A stretch of DNA of 64,000 bases, taken from contig OZ246946.1 in the NCBI GenBank assembly GCA_965232015.1, positions 1,860,001 to 1,924,000 of the forward strand, given 5' to 3'. Both the position numbers and the translations under genes were made by a program. This DNA comes from JAJEAO01 sp963667635. Lineage in GTDB: Bacteria; Acidobacteriota; Vicinamibacteria; Marinacidobacterales; Marinacidobacteraceae. Below the pieces are notes generated by a model. The model had not been told where the DNA came from and ran no database searches. It saw nothing but the letters and a program-made list of their open reading frames with translations. Positions 33,540 to 42,905 of the stretch are shown piece by piece; positions within the stretch are counted from its first letter, which is position 1; every line of letters starts with the position of its first letter.

Positions 33540-34493
33540 TTGTCCGAGCTGCGCGTCCTCTCCCTGATCGCCAGCGCGACGGAGATCGTCTGTGCGCTCG
33601 GCTACCGGGATCGGCTGGTGGGCCGATCGCACGAGTGCGACTTTCCCGAGGATGTGCTGGATCTGCCCGCCGTCACGGCACCGAAGATCCGAGTGGAGGT
33701 TTCCAGCGGCGAGATCGACGCTCAGGTCAAGGACGCGGTGCGGGGCGCGGATCCACTGGATGCGCTCGGCGTGTACGACGTGCGGATCGAGGCGCTCGAG
33801 GAGCTGGCGCCGACCCACGTGATCACCCAGACCCAGTGCGAGGTCTGCGCCGTCAGCCTGCGCGACGTGGAAGCGGCGCTCCGGCGCAGCGTCGGCGCCC
33901 GGCCGGAAATCGTGCCGCTCCAGCCGGACTCGCTCGCCGACGTGTTCCGGGACGTCCGGCGGGTTGCGCGCGCGATCGGCTCCGAGGCGGACGGGGAGCG
34001 CCTCGTCCGCCGGCTACGGGACCGGATGGACGCGATCTCCTCGGCGGCAGGGCGCAGCGGAGAGCCGCCCCGGGTGGCGGTGATCGAGTGGGTGGATCCG
34101 CTGATGGCGGCCGGGAACTGGATGCCGGAGCTCGTCGAGATGGCAGGCGGGCGAAGCCTCTTCGGAGAGGCGGGACGACACTCCCCCTGGATGAAATGGG
34201 AGCACCTCCGACGCGCCGATCCGGACGTCGTGGTCGTCTCGCCGTGCGGCTTCGACCTCGAGCGAACCCTCGAGGACCTGCCGCTCCTCGAAGCGCAGCC
34301 GGCGTGGGCGGACCTGCGCGCGGTTCGCACCGGCCGGGTCTTCGCCGCCGACGGCAACCAGTACTTCAACCGGCCCGGGCCCCGGCTCGTGGAGAGCCTC
34401 GAGATCCTCGCCGAGATGTTTCGTCCGGAGCGGTTCGAGTTCGGCCACCGGGGTCGTGCGTGGCGGCCGATCGCCGGGAGTCCTACCGTATGA
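33540..34493 (+). CDS. BtuF-like cobalamin/metal-chelate binding protein
   Basis: The protein has 317 residues. It opens with VLSLIASATEIVCALGYRDRLVGRSHECDFPEDV, the class III solute-binding fold of BtuF/FecB-type proteins; the helix spanning the lobes is at about 125-160. No signal peptide is visible from the TTG at 33540, so either it works in the cytoplasm (a subgroup of such proteins does) or the start is wrong. It leads a coupled series with an ASPIC protein, an octahaem cytochrome and a TonB receptor. No cobalamin-riboswitch core was seen in the 180 bp upstream. Confidence 0.8.
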   Translation: MSELRVLSLIASATEIVCALGYRDRLVGRSHECDFPEDVLDLPAVTAPKIRVEVSSGEIDAQVKDAVRGADPLDALGVYDVRIEALEELAPTHVITQTQCEVCAVSLRDVEAALRRSVGARPEIVPLQPDSLADVFRDVRRVARAIGSEADGERLVRRLRDRMDAISSAAGRSGEPPRVAVIEWVDPLMAAGNWMPELVEMAGGRSLFGEAGRHSPWMKWEHLRRADPDVVVVSPCGFDLERTLEDLPLLEAQPAWADLRAVRTGRVFAADGNQYFNRPGPRLVESLEILAEMFRPERFEFGHRGRAWRPIAGSPTV

Positions 34494-36157
34494 ACCGTCC
34501 TCCGGGGCTGGTGCGGGCGATGGTCCCCGCAGCGGTCCTCGTCGTCGCGTCCAACACCGCGACCGCCGAAGTCCGCTTCGTGGAGATCACCGAGGAGGCC
34601 GGCATCACCTTCGTCCACGAGAACGGCGCCTTCGGCGAGAAATACCTGCCGGAGACGATGGGCAGCGGCGTGGTCTTCTTCGATGCCGACGGCGACGGCG
34701 ACGAGGATCTGCTGTTCGTGAACAGCCGCCGCTGGCCCGAGCGCCGCGGCGAGGGACCCGAGCCCACGGCCGCGCTCTACCTCAACCGCGGGGACGGGAC
34801 CTTCGAGGACGGGACCGCCGCCGCCGGGCTCGATTTCCCGCTCTACGGCATCGGGGCCGCGGCCGGCGACTACGACAGCGATGGCGACCCCGATCTCTAC
34901 CTCGCGGCGCTCGGCCCGAACCGCCTCCTCGAAAACCGCGGCGGAGTCTTCACACAAGCGCCGGGGGCGGCCGCGGTGGCCCACCCCGGGTTCTCGAGCG
35001 GGGCGACCTGGTTCGACGCCGACGGGGACACGGACCTGGATCTCTTCGTCCTGAACTACGTCGAGTGGTCGGTCGAAGACGACATCTTCTGCGCCCTCGA
35101 CGGGTCGAACAAGAGCTACTGCACCCCGGAGTCCTACCGGGGCGCGAGCGCCGCGCTCTATCGCAACGACGGCGACGGCGCCTTCACCGACATCACCGCG
35201 GAGGCCGGACTGCTCGACCCCACCGCGAAGGGGCTCGGCGTCGCCATCCTCGACCATGACGACGACGGGCTCCCCGACCTCGCAGTCGCCAACGACACCC
35301 AGCCCAACTCCCTCTACCGGAACCTCGGCGGCGGACGATTCGAGGATGTCGGAGTGCTCGCCGGAATCGCGTTCGCCGAGAACGGGGCCGCCCGGGGCGC
35401 GATGGGGATCGACGCCTCCGACTACGACGGGGACGGCTTCCCCGATCTCGTGATCGGCAACTTCTCGAACGAGATGGTCTCGCTTTACCGGAACGAGGGC
35501 GTGGGGTTCTTCATCGATCAGGCTCCGGTCTCGGGGATCGGCCGGGAGAGCCTGCTCACGCTTGCCTTCGGGGCGTTCTTCTTCGACTTCGACCTCGACG
35601 GACGGCAGGACATCTTCATCGCCAACGGGCACGTCGAGAACGACATCGCCGCGGTCCAGCAGCGGGTCACCTACCGGCAGAGCCCGCACCTGTTCCGGAA
35701 CCTGGGGGATGGGAGGTTCACCGACGTCACCTCCAGCTCCGCCGACCTCGCCCGACCGATGGTGGCCCGCGGCGCCGCCTTCGCGGACGTGGACGGAGAC
35801 GGCGACCTCGACCTCGCCGTGAGCGAAAACGGAGGCCCGGGGCGGCTGTTCCGGAACGAGGGAGGCAACGCGAACGGCTGGGTGGGGTTCCGGCTCCGTG
35901 GCTCCGATTCGAACCTCGACGCGATCGGTGCGAAGATCACCCTGATGATCGAGACCGCCGGCGGCTCTCGCGCCGAAACCCGGTTCGTCAAGGGTGCCAC
36001 CGGGTACGCGTCACAGAACCAGCTCGCGGTCGTCTTCGGCCTCGGCCCGGCGGGACGGGCCACCGAAGCCGTGATCGCCTGGCCTTCCGGGGCTGCGACC
36101 ACCGTCGAGTCGCCGACCCCGCGCCAGGTCCATCGGATCGAGGAGGCGTCCCGATGA
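34490..36157 (+). CDS. Secreted FG-GAP/VCBS-repeat protein with ASPIC/UnbV domain
   Basis: The protein has 555 residues with a signal peptide (about 1-26, ending TATAE). At least six FG-GAP/VCBS blades carry calcium-type DxDGDxDxD loops (for example FFDADGDGDEDLLFVN and DYDGDGFPDLVIGNF), forming a beta-propeller. The C-terminal ASPIC/UnbV domain (about 460-545) has NLDAIGAKITL, ATGYASQNQ and AVIAWPSG. Such CRTAC1-like proteins are abundant near TonB receptors and cytochromes in Acidobacteriota and related groups and probably bind polysaccharide or protein outside the cell. It overlaps both neighbours by 4 nt, so it is coupled with them. Confidence 0.92.
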   Translation: MNRPPGLVRAMVPAAVLVVASNTATAEVRFVEITEEAGITFVHENGAFGEKYLPETMGSGVVFFDADGDGDEDLLFVNSRRWPERRGEGPEPTAALYLNRGDGTFEDGTAAAGLDFPLYGIGAAAGDYDSDGDPDLYLAALGPNRLLENRGGVFTQAPGAAAVAHPGFSSGATWFDADGDTDLDLFVLNYVEWSVEDDIFCALDGSNKSYCTPESYRGASAALYRNDGDGAFTDITAEAGLLDPTAKGLGVAILDHDDDGLPDLAVANDTQPNSLYRNLGGGRFEDVGVLAGIAFAENGAARGAMGIDASDYDGDGFPDLVIGNFSNEMVSLYRNEGVGFFIDQAPVSGIGRESLLTLAFGAFFFDFDLDGRQDIFIANGHVENDIAAVQQRVTYRQSPHLFRNLGDGRFTDVTSSSADLARPMVARGAAFADVDGDGDLDLAVSENGGPGRLFRNEGGNANGWVGFRLRGSDSNLDAIGAKITLMIETAGGSRAETRFVKGATGYASQNQLAVVFGLGPAGRATEAVIAWPSGAATTVESPTPRQVHRIEEASR

Positions 36158-38169
36158 AGTTGCCGCTCGCTTGCGCCGGAACCGCCGCCGTAGCGACGCT
36201 CGCCCTCTTCGCTCTCGGCGCCAGCCAGCCGCAGACGGCGCAACCGGACCCGCCGAGCATTCCCCTGAACGAGCAGCCGGCGATGATGGTGGGCAACGCC
36301 GAGTGCGTCGTCTGCCACGAAGCGGCGCACGAGTCGTGGACCGCATCGCGGCACTCCAAGATGGTCCAGCCGGCGTCGCCGCAGGGGGTGCGGGGCGACT
36401 TCAGCGTCGGCTCCCTGCGGCTCCGCGGCCAGCCGTATCGGGTGCGCCGGACCGGCTCGAACTACTTCATCACCGAGTCCTTCTTCACCGGCGAGCCGAA
36501 GGAGCATCGGGTGAACTACACCCTCGGGAACCGGCGGATCCAGCACTACCTGACCACGCTCGAGGATGGCCGGGTCATCGTGCTGCCGCCGACATGGGAC
36601 ATCCTCCGGCGCGAGTGGTTCCACAACCTGGAAATCGCCGCTCCCGACCAGAGGGAGGGCATCGTCCCGGTGCAACTCTGGAACAAGAACTGTTTCGGCT
36701 GCCACGTGAGCGACCAGGTCAAGGGCTATCGCCCCGGGGAGGAGCGCTACGACACGAGCTGGCTGGACTTCGGGACGACCTGCGAACGCTGCCACGGACC
36801 GGGCAGCCGCCATGTGGACAAGTACCAGAACCTGGACCGCTACGGCGACGATCCCGACGTCCACATCGTGCTGCAGACCCGCCTCGACCACGAACGGAAC
36901 TCGATGGTCTGCGCCCAGTGCCACTCGTTCCGGGACCAGATGGCGTTCGGTTTCTCGGCGGGCGACGACTACTTCGACCACTTCTTCCCGTTGCTCGAAT
37001 ACACGCAGGAACCTTCCGAGGACCCGACCTGGTATCCGGACGGGAAAACCCGGCGCTTCTCGACCAATACGCTCGGGATCTGGCAGAGCGAGTGCTTCGT
37101 CGAAGGAGGTGTGACCTGCACCTCGTGTCACATCGACCCGCACCGGCCCGACATCGAACAGAACGAGCAGCTCCTCCCTACGAACAACGCGCTGTGCACC
37201 GGCTGCCACGAGGGGATCGGCGCCGACCTGACGGCGCACACCTTCCATGCCGCGGACAGCGAGGGGAGCTCCTGCGTCGAGTGCCACATGCCCCGGAGCG
37301 TGACCAGCATCCGGGCGAAGATGCGCGACCACAGCATCTCGATCCCCTCCCCGCGCAACACCGCGCGCTACGGCGTCCCGAACGCCTGCAACGAGTGCCA
37401 CACCGGCGAGTCACCGGAATGGGCGACGGCCCGCATGGACGAGTGGTGGGGTCCCGACACGCCGAGGCGGGCCAAGATCGAACGCCGCGCCGACGCCTAC
37501 TCGGGTGCTAGGGAGCTGAGCCGCGAAGCGCTCGACCAATTGCTCGCGATCGCCGCGGACCCCGCGGAGGGACCGGTGAATCGCGCGAACGCCGCCGGAC
37601 ATCTGGGCCGCTATCTGGCGGACCCCGAAGCACATCCCCGCGCGACGGGGGCGCTCGTCGAAGCGGCGAACGACCCCCATCCTCTGGTCCGCGCGGTGGC
37701 GTCGCTGAAGCTCGGCGAATCGGGAGACGCCGATTTCCCGGGCGTCCGGGAGACGGTTATGGCCCGCATCGAGGACGAGAGCCAGGTGGTTCGGATGAAC
37801 ACGGCGATCTCGCTGCTGAACCTGGGCATCCGGGAGCTGAGCGGCGGCGCGGCCACGAGCTTCGAGGAGGCGAAGCGGGTCCACGCGATCCGCGGCAACT
37901 TCTACGCCGACGACGCCCCCCAGCAGCTCAACCTGGGGCGGTTCCATGTGCTCGACGGCAACCCGGACGCCGCCGGTCAGGCCTTCGAACGCAGCTACCG
38001 CCTGAATCCGAACCAGCCCGGCATCCGCTTCTTCATGGCGGTGACGCGCCTCTCCCAGCAGCGCTTCGGGGAGGCCGTGGAGCTTCTCCGTGATGTGCCT
38101 TCGGACGACCCCTTCGCCCAGGAAGCGCAGACCCTGCTCAACCGGCTCCAGCCGTCACCGGGCGAGTGA
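36154..38169 (+). CDS. Octahaem cytochrome c with HEAT- and TPR-like C-terminus
   Basis: The protein has 671 residues and an export signal (about 1-30). Eight CxxCH sites begin at Cys51, Cys180, Cys210, Cys253, Cys322, Cys348, Cys374 and Cys412. The spacing and conserved WFHNLEI and FTTCERCHGPGS-like segments match periplasmic multihaem cytochromes related to cytochrome c554 and the DmsE/OmcA-type electron-transfer family. The C-terminal 230 residues form helical repeats (HEAT-like HPLVRAVASLKLGESGD, then a TPR-like AGQAFERSYRLNPNQPG). It is coupled to the ASPIC protein and the TonB receptor, which suggests redox chemistry or metal handling linked to nutrient uptake. Confidence 0.9.
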   Translation: MKLPLACAGTAAVATLALFALGASQPQTAQPDPPSIPLNEQPAMMVGNAECVVCHEAAHESWTASRHSKMVQPASPQGVRGDFSVGSLRLRGQPYRVRRTGSNYFITESFFTGEPKEHRVNYTLGNRRIQHYLTTLEDGRVIVLPPTWDILRREWFHNLEIAAPDQREGIVPVQLWNKNCFGCHVSDQVKGYRPGEERYDTSWLDFGTTCERCHGPGSRHVDKYQNLDRYGDDPDVHIVLQTRLDHERNSMVCAQCHSFRDQMAFGFSAGDDYFDHFFPLLEYTQEPSEDPTWYPDGKTRRFSTNTLGIWQSECFVEGGVTCTSCHIDPHRPDIEQNEQLLPTNNALCTGCHEGIGADLTAHTFHAADSEGSSCVECHMPRSVTSIRAKMRDHSISIPSPRNTARYGVPNACNECHTGESPEWATARMDEWWGPDTPRRAKIERRADAYSGARELSREALDQLLAIAADPAEGPVNRANAAGHLGRYLADPEAHPRATGALVEAANDPHPLVRAVASLKLGESGDADFPGVRETVMARIEDESQVVRMNTAISLLNLGIRELSGGAATSFEEAKRVHAIRGNFYADDAPQQLNLGRFHVLDGNPDAAGQAFERSYRLNPNQPGIRFFMAVTRLSQQRFGEAVELLRDVPSDDPFAQEAQTLLNRLQPSPGE

Positions 38170-38228
38170 TCCCTCCCCGGATCCCGGGGACCGGTCGGAT
38201 CGCGACCCGAATCAACGACCTGGACTCC

Positions 38229-41200
38229 ATGATGTCGTCGCCGATCCTCCGTCCGTGCGTCCTCGTGGCGGCGACGATTCTGCTCCTCGCCGCCGGGACC
38301 GCGTTCGGTCAGGCCGGCGCCACGACCGGGGTGATCCGCGGCGAGGTGCTGGATCCCCTGGGTAACCCCGTGCCCGGCGCGGTCGTCGTGATCACGAACC
38401 GTGACACCGACCTGGTGACGACCGTGGAGTGCTCCCCGTCCGGCGTCTTCGTCCGGTCGCTGCTCCCGCCCGGAATCTACGATGTCCTCGCGACCGGAGA
38501 GGGATCGTTCGGCGCCGGACGGATCCAGGGCGCGATTCTGCGGATCGGCGAGGTGCTGGACCTGCGCTTCGACCTCACCCTGGTGACGAGCGAAGCGGTG
38601 ACGGTCTTCGGCGAACTGCCCTCCGTCGTGGACCGCACCGACGCCACCAGGTCCCAGCGGATCCGGGAGGAAGTTGTGGATGCCGTGCCGAGCAACGGAC
38701 GGAACTTCCTCGATCTGGCGCTCCTCACACCGGGCGCTTCGATCTCGCAGGGCCCCGACGGCGACGAGCTGAACATCAACGGGCAGCGCGGCATCTTCAA
38801 CAACTTCATCGTGGACGGCGCCGACTTCAACAACCCGTTCTTCGGCGAGCAGCGCGGGGGACAGCGCCCGGCGTTCACCTTCAACCGGGACGCGATCGCC
38901 GAGCTGGTCATCGTGAACCAGGGAGCATCCGCCGAATTCGGTCGCTCGTCGGGCGGCTTCATCCACATCGTCACGAAGTCCGGAACCAACGAGCTCGGCG
39001 GATCCGCCCACGGGTTCAGCCAGTGGGACGGCGTTGCCGCGCCCCATCCGGCCGAGCGCGGCGGGGGGAAGCCGGAGTTCCACCGGGTCCAGACGGGCGC
39101 CACCCTCGGAGGGCCGCTGGTTCAGGATCGGGCGTTCTTCTTCGCCGCCTGGGATCAGCAGGCCGCGGCGGAGACGAAGCAGCAGGTCCGGCAGGTCCGG
39201 AACCCGGCGCGACTCGAGACCCTCGACCGCTTCCTGCAGGACCACTGGCCGGGGCTCTTCGAGGATGAGTTCGGTCCCATCCACCGGACCGATGACGCCC
39301 GGGCGTTCCTCGCCAAGCTGGACTTCAACGCGAGCGACCGGCACCAGGCATCCCTCAAGTACAACTTCAGCCGGGCCGAGCAGGTGAACGGCTCCTTCGA
39401 CGTGGATTCGTGGGGTGCCTCCGCGAACGGCATCGAGCGGGTGCGCTCCCACGCCGTGAACGGCAGCCTCCGGTCTCTGCTCGCAAACGCCGTCTCCAAC
39501 GAGCTCCGCATCCAGTGGGCGCGGGAGGACCGTCCGCGGCTCTACGAGGGACCGGTGATGCCGGGCGCAACCCTTCCCCCCGGACCGCCTTCGCTGGAGG
39601 TCCTCGGCGGGCTGCCGTTCCCGGACATCACGATGGACTTCGAGGACGGATTCCGGATCGGCCTCCCGTTCTTCCTCCCGATCGACCCGTCCTTCGACGA
39701 ACGCCTGCAGGTCGTGGAGAACCTCTCGGCGCCGATCGGCAACCACCTGCTCAAGGTGGGACTGGAGTACAACCGGACCCGGGCCGAACAGCAGTTCATC
39801 GGGCTCGCCGCCGGCCGCTACATCTTTTACTCGGTGGACGGCTTCATCGGCTTCGCGACCCACGGCAGCGGCTACGTCACCTGCTCCGACGGCTCCTCGA
39901 CAACGACCGGGTCCTGCCCGGACGGATCCGGGATCACCGGGCCGGTCCTTCTCTACCTGCAATCCGCCACCGTTCCCGGCGTCCCTCCCACGGAACTGGG
40001 CCGCCAGGCGTTCGAGACCACCGAGCTCGGACTTTTCCTCCAGGACACCTGGCGCCCGGACGAGCGGTTGAGTCTCGACCTCGGCCTGCGTTGGGACGGG
40101 AGCTGGCACCCCGATGTCTTCGTCGAGCCGGAGGACGCCTTCTTCGCTCCCTACCTCGACGATCCGGCGTTCCCCTCCGACGGCCGCATCCCCGACGACC
40201 TCGACAACTTCCAGCCGCGGCTCGGGGTCGCGTGGGACATCGCCGGGGACGGATCCACCGTCGTGCGGGCCGCCGCGGGCAGCTACGTGGCCCGCATCCC
40301 GATGCTCGTCTTCGCCCAGCACCGGTCCACGAACGGCGCGTTCCAGCAGACCCTCTTCCGCGCCAGCGCCGACACCTTTCTCGGCCCGGTACCCGCGCTG
40401 GATCAGCGGATCATCGGCGACGAGGCCCCGTTCCTTCCCGACATCCAGGTGGCCGACCGCGATCTCGAGCTCCCGCGCACCTGGTCGTTCCACGTCGGGC
40501 TGGATCACGACCTCGGCCACGGCATCGCCGCGAGCGCGAGCTACATCCACGCCCGCACCGATCAGCTCTTCCGCTTCGTGAACCGCAACGACCCGGCGTT
40601 CGGCTCGCCCTTCGGCGTGGGCACGCACCCCGGCGGCGGCGGAATCAACGCCCTCACGGTCGCCGAGAGCAGCGCCCGCTCCCGCTACCACGCCCTCACG
40701 CTCGGCGTCCGCGGCTGGAGCACACTGCGCAACCGTCCGCTCAGCTTCGAAGCGCACTACACCCTCGGGTTCGACCGCTCCGACGACGACAACGAACGAG
40801 ACCCGTTCACGCTCCGCTACGCCGACGCGTCGAACCTCGAGCCCGAGTTCGGCTGGTCGGACCGCGATCGCCGCCATCAGATCAGCGGCTACCTGCTCCT
40901 CGAACTGCCCCTCGGCGTCCAGTGGAGCAACGTGATCCGCGTCCTCTCCGCCTCCCCGGTCTCGGAGCAGTGCGCGACCCCGGGCCAACGCGCCAACCAG
41001 CCATCCGACCGCATCTGCCCCGACGGCGCGATCCTCGAGCGCAACACGCTCCGCCGCGACAACGCCTTCTTCACCTGGGATCTGCGCCTCTCCCGGCGCA
41101 TCCCCCTGCCCTCGGGCGCGGCGCTCGAACCGGTTCTCGAGATCTTCAACCTCACGAACAACGACAACTTCCTCGACACCGCCACCGGCTCGCTGCTCTT

Positions 41201-41276
41201 CAACTTCGACGGCTCGCTCCGCTCCGGTCTGGGCGACACCCGCCGCGCCCAGCTCGGCCTGACCCTCCGCTTCTGA
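38229..41276 (+). CDS. TonB-dependent receptor with carboxypeptidase-regulatory domain
   Basis: The protein has 1015 residues from the ATG at 38229, which puts a good signal peptide (to AFGQA) at the N-terminus. A GTG at 38166 overlapping the upstream stop is an alternative. A CarboxypepD_reg-like beta-sandwich (about 30-110, GVIRGEVLDPLGNPVPGAVV) precedes the plug (FIVDGADFNNPFF, ELVIVNQGASAEFGRSSGG), and a 22-strand-type barrel ends in RAQLGLTLRF, a typical outer-membrane insertion signal with C-terminal Phe. This architecture matches Oar/Cir-like receptors of Acidobacteriota. The ligand is unknown; coupling to a BtuF-like protein and cytochrome could hint at a metal chelate. Confidence 0.93.
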   Translation: MMSSPILRPCVLVAATILLLAAGTAFGQAGATTGVIRGEVLDPLGNPVPGAVVVITNRDTDLVTTVECSPSGVFVRSLLPPGIYDVLATGEGSFGAGRIQGAILRIGEVLDLRFDLTLVTSEAVTVFGELPSVVDRTDATRSQRIREEVVDAVPSNGRNFLDLALLTPGASISQGPDGDELNINGQRGIFNNFIVDGADFNNPFFGEQRGGQRPAFTFNRDAIAELVIVNQGASAEFGRSSGGFIHIVTKSGTNELGGSAHGFSQWDGVAAPHPAERGGGKPEFHRVQTGATLGGPLVQDRAFFFAAWDQQAAAETKQQVRQVRNPARLETLDRFLQDHWPGLFEDEFGPIHRTDDARAFLAKLDFNASDRHQASLKYNFSRAEQVNGSFDVDSWGASANGIERVRSHAVNGSLRSLLANAVSNELRIQWAREDRPRLYEGPVMPGATLPPGPPSLEVLGGLPFPDITMDFEDGFRIGLPFFLPIDPSFDERLQVVENLSAPIGNHLLKVGLEYNRTRAEQQFIGLAAGRYIFYSVDGFIGFATHGSGYVTCSDGSSTTTGSCPDGSGITGPVLLYLQSATVPGVPPTELGRQAFETTELGLFLQDTWRPDERLSLDLGLRWDGSWHPDVFVEPEDAFFAPYLDDPAFPSDGRIPDDLDNFQPRLGVAWDIAGDGSTVVRAAAGSYVARIPMLVFAQHRSTNGAFQQTLFRASADTFLGPVPALDQRIIGDEAPFLPDIQVADRDLELPRTWSFHVGLDHDLGHGIAASASYIHARTDQLFRFVNRNDPAFGSPFGVGTHPGGGGINALTVAESSARSRYHALTLGVRGWSTLRNRPLSFEAHYTLGFDRSDDDNERDPFTLRYADASNLEPEFGWSDRDRRHQISGYLLLELPLGVQWSNVIRVLSASPVSEQCATPGQRANQPSDRICPDGAILERNTLRRDNAFFTWDLRLSRRIPLPSGAALEPVLEIFNLTNNDNFLDTATGSLLFNFDGSLRSGLGDTRRAQLGLTLRF

Positions 41277-41283
41277 TGCCCGC

Positions 41284-41327
41284 CGGAGCGCCGGACTCCG
41301 CCGGTTCTCCCGATAGGGGCCCGGCGC
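41284..41327 (+). repeat. Dispersed 43-44-bp intergenic repeat, copy A
   Basis: Eight bases after the TonB receptor stop. It begins CGGAGCGCCGGACTCCG (a CGGAG/CTCCG hairpin) and continues CCGGTTCTCCCGATAGGGGC. Almost the same sequence lies inverted at 48488-48530 next to the pyrophosphatase stop. Both copies have the same orientation relative to the gene they follow. Confidence 0.85.
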
Positions 41328-41433
41328 CGCCACCCCCTCGACCGGCGCCTACCTGCTGGCGAAACCGTCCCGATGCGCCCCGTCAGTACCATCGCTGCGG
41401 CCGAGAGATGACGCCTCGAGAGCCCCCGAGCCG

Positions 41434-42618
41434 ATGATGGACACACGCGACCAGATCCTCCGGCAGTGCCGCGCCGGGGAGGACAGCCGAGCCGAGTTCA
41501 AGGAGGTCCGCTTCGGGAAGCAGAGCGTCGTCTCGCCCAATAGCCACGACATGGCGGGCGAGATGGTGGCCTTCGCCAACGGCGTGGGCGGGATTCTCTT
41601 CCTCGGGGTCAGCGACTCCGGCGGGGTTGTCGGGATCCCACCGGAGCGCGTCGGTCTGGTCGAGACGTGGCTGGTGAACATCGCGTCCAACAATTGCGTC
41701 CCGCCGATCCGCCCGACCCTGCGCCGCGAGCTCCTTCCGGATGACGCGGGAGGCGAACGCCACGTCATGCTGGCGGAAGTGCCCCGCGGGAACTTCGTCC
41801 ACCGCACCGTGGGAGGGCGCTACCTCGTCCGCGTCGGCTCGACCAAACGTGACCTCGACCCGCCCGAGCTCGCGCGACTCTTCCAGGATCGCGGCCGCGG
41901 CTACGTCTTCGACGAGCAACCCGTGTTCGCCGCCGACGTCAACGATCTCGACTGGAACCGGCTGGAGTCGTTCTTCGGCCGCTCTCCGACCATCCCCTGG
42001 CTGGATCTTCTTCGTAACGCACGAGTGATCGTCCGGGACGATCGGAGAACTGACCGCCCCACCGCGGCTGGCCTCCTGACGTTCGGCAAGCAACCAGCAG
42101 AGCACCTGCGGAGCGCCTGGATCGAAGCAGCCGCGTACGGAGGCACGCGCCTCTCATCCGATGACCTGGTCCACGAGGAGCGCCTCCGCGGGCCCGCGCC
42201 AGACCAGATCGACGCGGCCGTCGCCTTCATCCGGCTTATCGCCGGCGATGAACGGTTCGACCTCGATGTCGTGGACGAGGCCCTCGTGAACGCCGTCGCG
42301 CACCGCGACTACTCGATCCACGGCTCCAAGATTCGTCTCTTCCTCTTCGCCGATCGGCTCGAGCTCTACAGCCCCGGCAAGCTGCCGAACACCATGACGC
42401 TCGAGGAGATGCCCTACCGGGTCTTCACGCGGAACCAGCTCCTTGTGAACTTCCTGTCCCGAATCCACAGTCACCGGACGGCAAGGGTGTTTCTCGAGTC
42501 CCGCGGAGAAGGCGTCCGGCGCATCCTCGAGGCCGGTGAAGCGCACTCCGGCCGCCGCCCCAAGTACGAACTCTTCGGTGAAGAACTTCGCCTCACCCTC
42601 TGGACAAAGCGGCGCTGA
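41434..42618 (+). CDS. AlbA_2 (Schlafen-type) and ATPase-domain regulator-like protein
   Basis: The protein has 394 residues. The N-terminal AlbA_2/Schlafen-AlbA domain is marked by SRAEFKEV (residues 18-25), MAGEMVAFANGVGGILFLGV and YLVRVGSTKRDLDPPELARLF. A GHKL-type ATP-binding domain (HATPase_c_4) follows with DEALVNAVAHRDYS and DRLELYSPGKLPNTM (about 280-330). A short C-terminal winged-helix-like region ends in KYELFGEELRLTLW. Such proteins are called transcriptional regulators or ATP-dependent helicase-like regulators but lack proven function; they are common in defence and mobile islands. It starts about 100 bp inside the left repeat and converges on the exonuclease-helicase gene. Confidence 0.8.
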   Translation: MMDTRDQILRQCRAGEDSRAEFKEVRFGKQSVVSPNSHDMAGEMVAFANGVGGILFLGVSDSGGVVGIPPERVGLVETWLVNIASNNCVPPIRPTLRRELLPDDAGGERHVMLAEVPRGNFVHRTVGGRYLVRVGSTKRDLDPPELARLFQDRGRGYVFDEQPVFAADVNDLDWNRLESFFGRSPTIPWLDLLRNARVIVRDDRRTDRPTAAGLLTFGKQPAEHLRSAWIEAAAYGGTRLSSDDLVHEERLRGPAPDQIDAAVAFIRLIAGDERFDLDVVDEALVNAVAHRDYSIHGSKIRLFLFADRLELYSPGKLPNTMTLEEMPYRVFTRNQLLVNFLSRIHSHRTARVFLESRGEGVRRILEAGEAHSGRRPKYELFGEELRLTLWTKRR

Positions 42619-42635
42619 CTCACACCTGGCCCGTC

Positions 42636-42860
42636 ACGAACCAGCGCTGGGGGCGTTTGGTCGCTGCGGATGCATCGGGATTGAGTCCCGGGCCGATCGG
42701 GCGGCCGAAGGCGCTTGGGGCGAAGGACCACGACCGCTGGCAGGGGCGGGATCTATCGGATCGAGAGTAGTACGTCCATGCGTTGGCGGAAGAATCCATG
42801 AGCAGTACTGGCCGGAGAAAGATCTGCACTGCCTCGTCTTTGTTCCGAGGCAACAGCGAA
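42636..42860 (+). pseudogene. IS256-family transposase fossil
   Basis: A short stretch translates to ASGLSPGPIGRPKALG, then AKDHDRWQGRDLSDRE followed by a stop where the intact transposase reads REYVYVWADG. After a further frameshift, YWPEKDLHCLVFV resembles the YLRCRMEEDRQCVLVV block. The segment aligns to residues about 130-200 of the IS256 transposase at 11888-13147, but has stops, frameshifts and no terminal repeats nearby. It is an old remnant of a related element rather than a copy of the intact one. Confidence 0.7.
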
Positions 42861-42905
42861 CTCCGCCTCACCTTACGGCCGAGAGCCGACTGACGTACGG
42901 CGAGA

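Noticed and set aside
37995..41333. 1112-codon frame antisense to the TonB receptor
   Set aside because: No recognisable motif; the sense strand encodes a full receptor with signal, plug and barrel.
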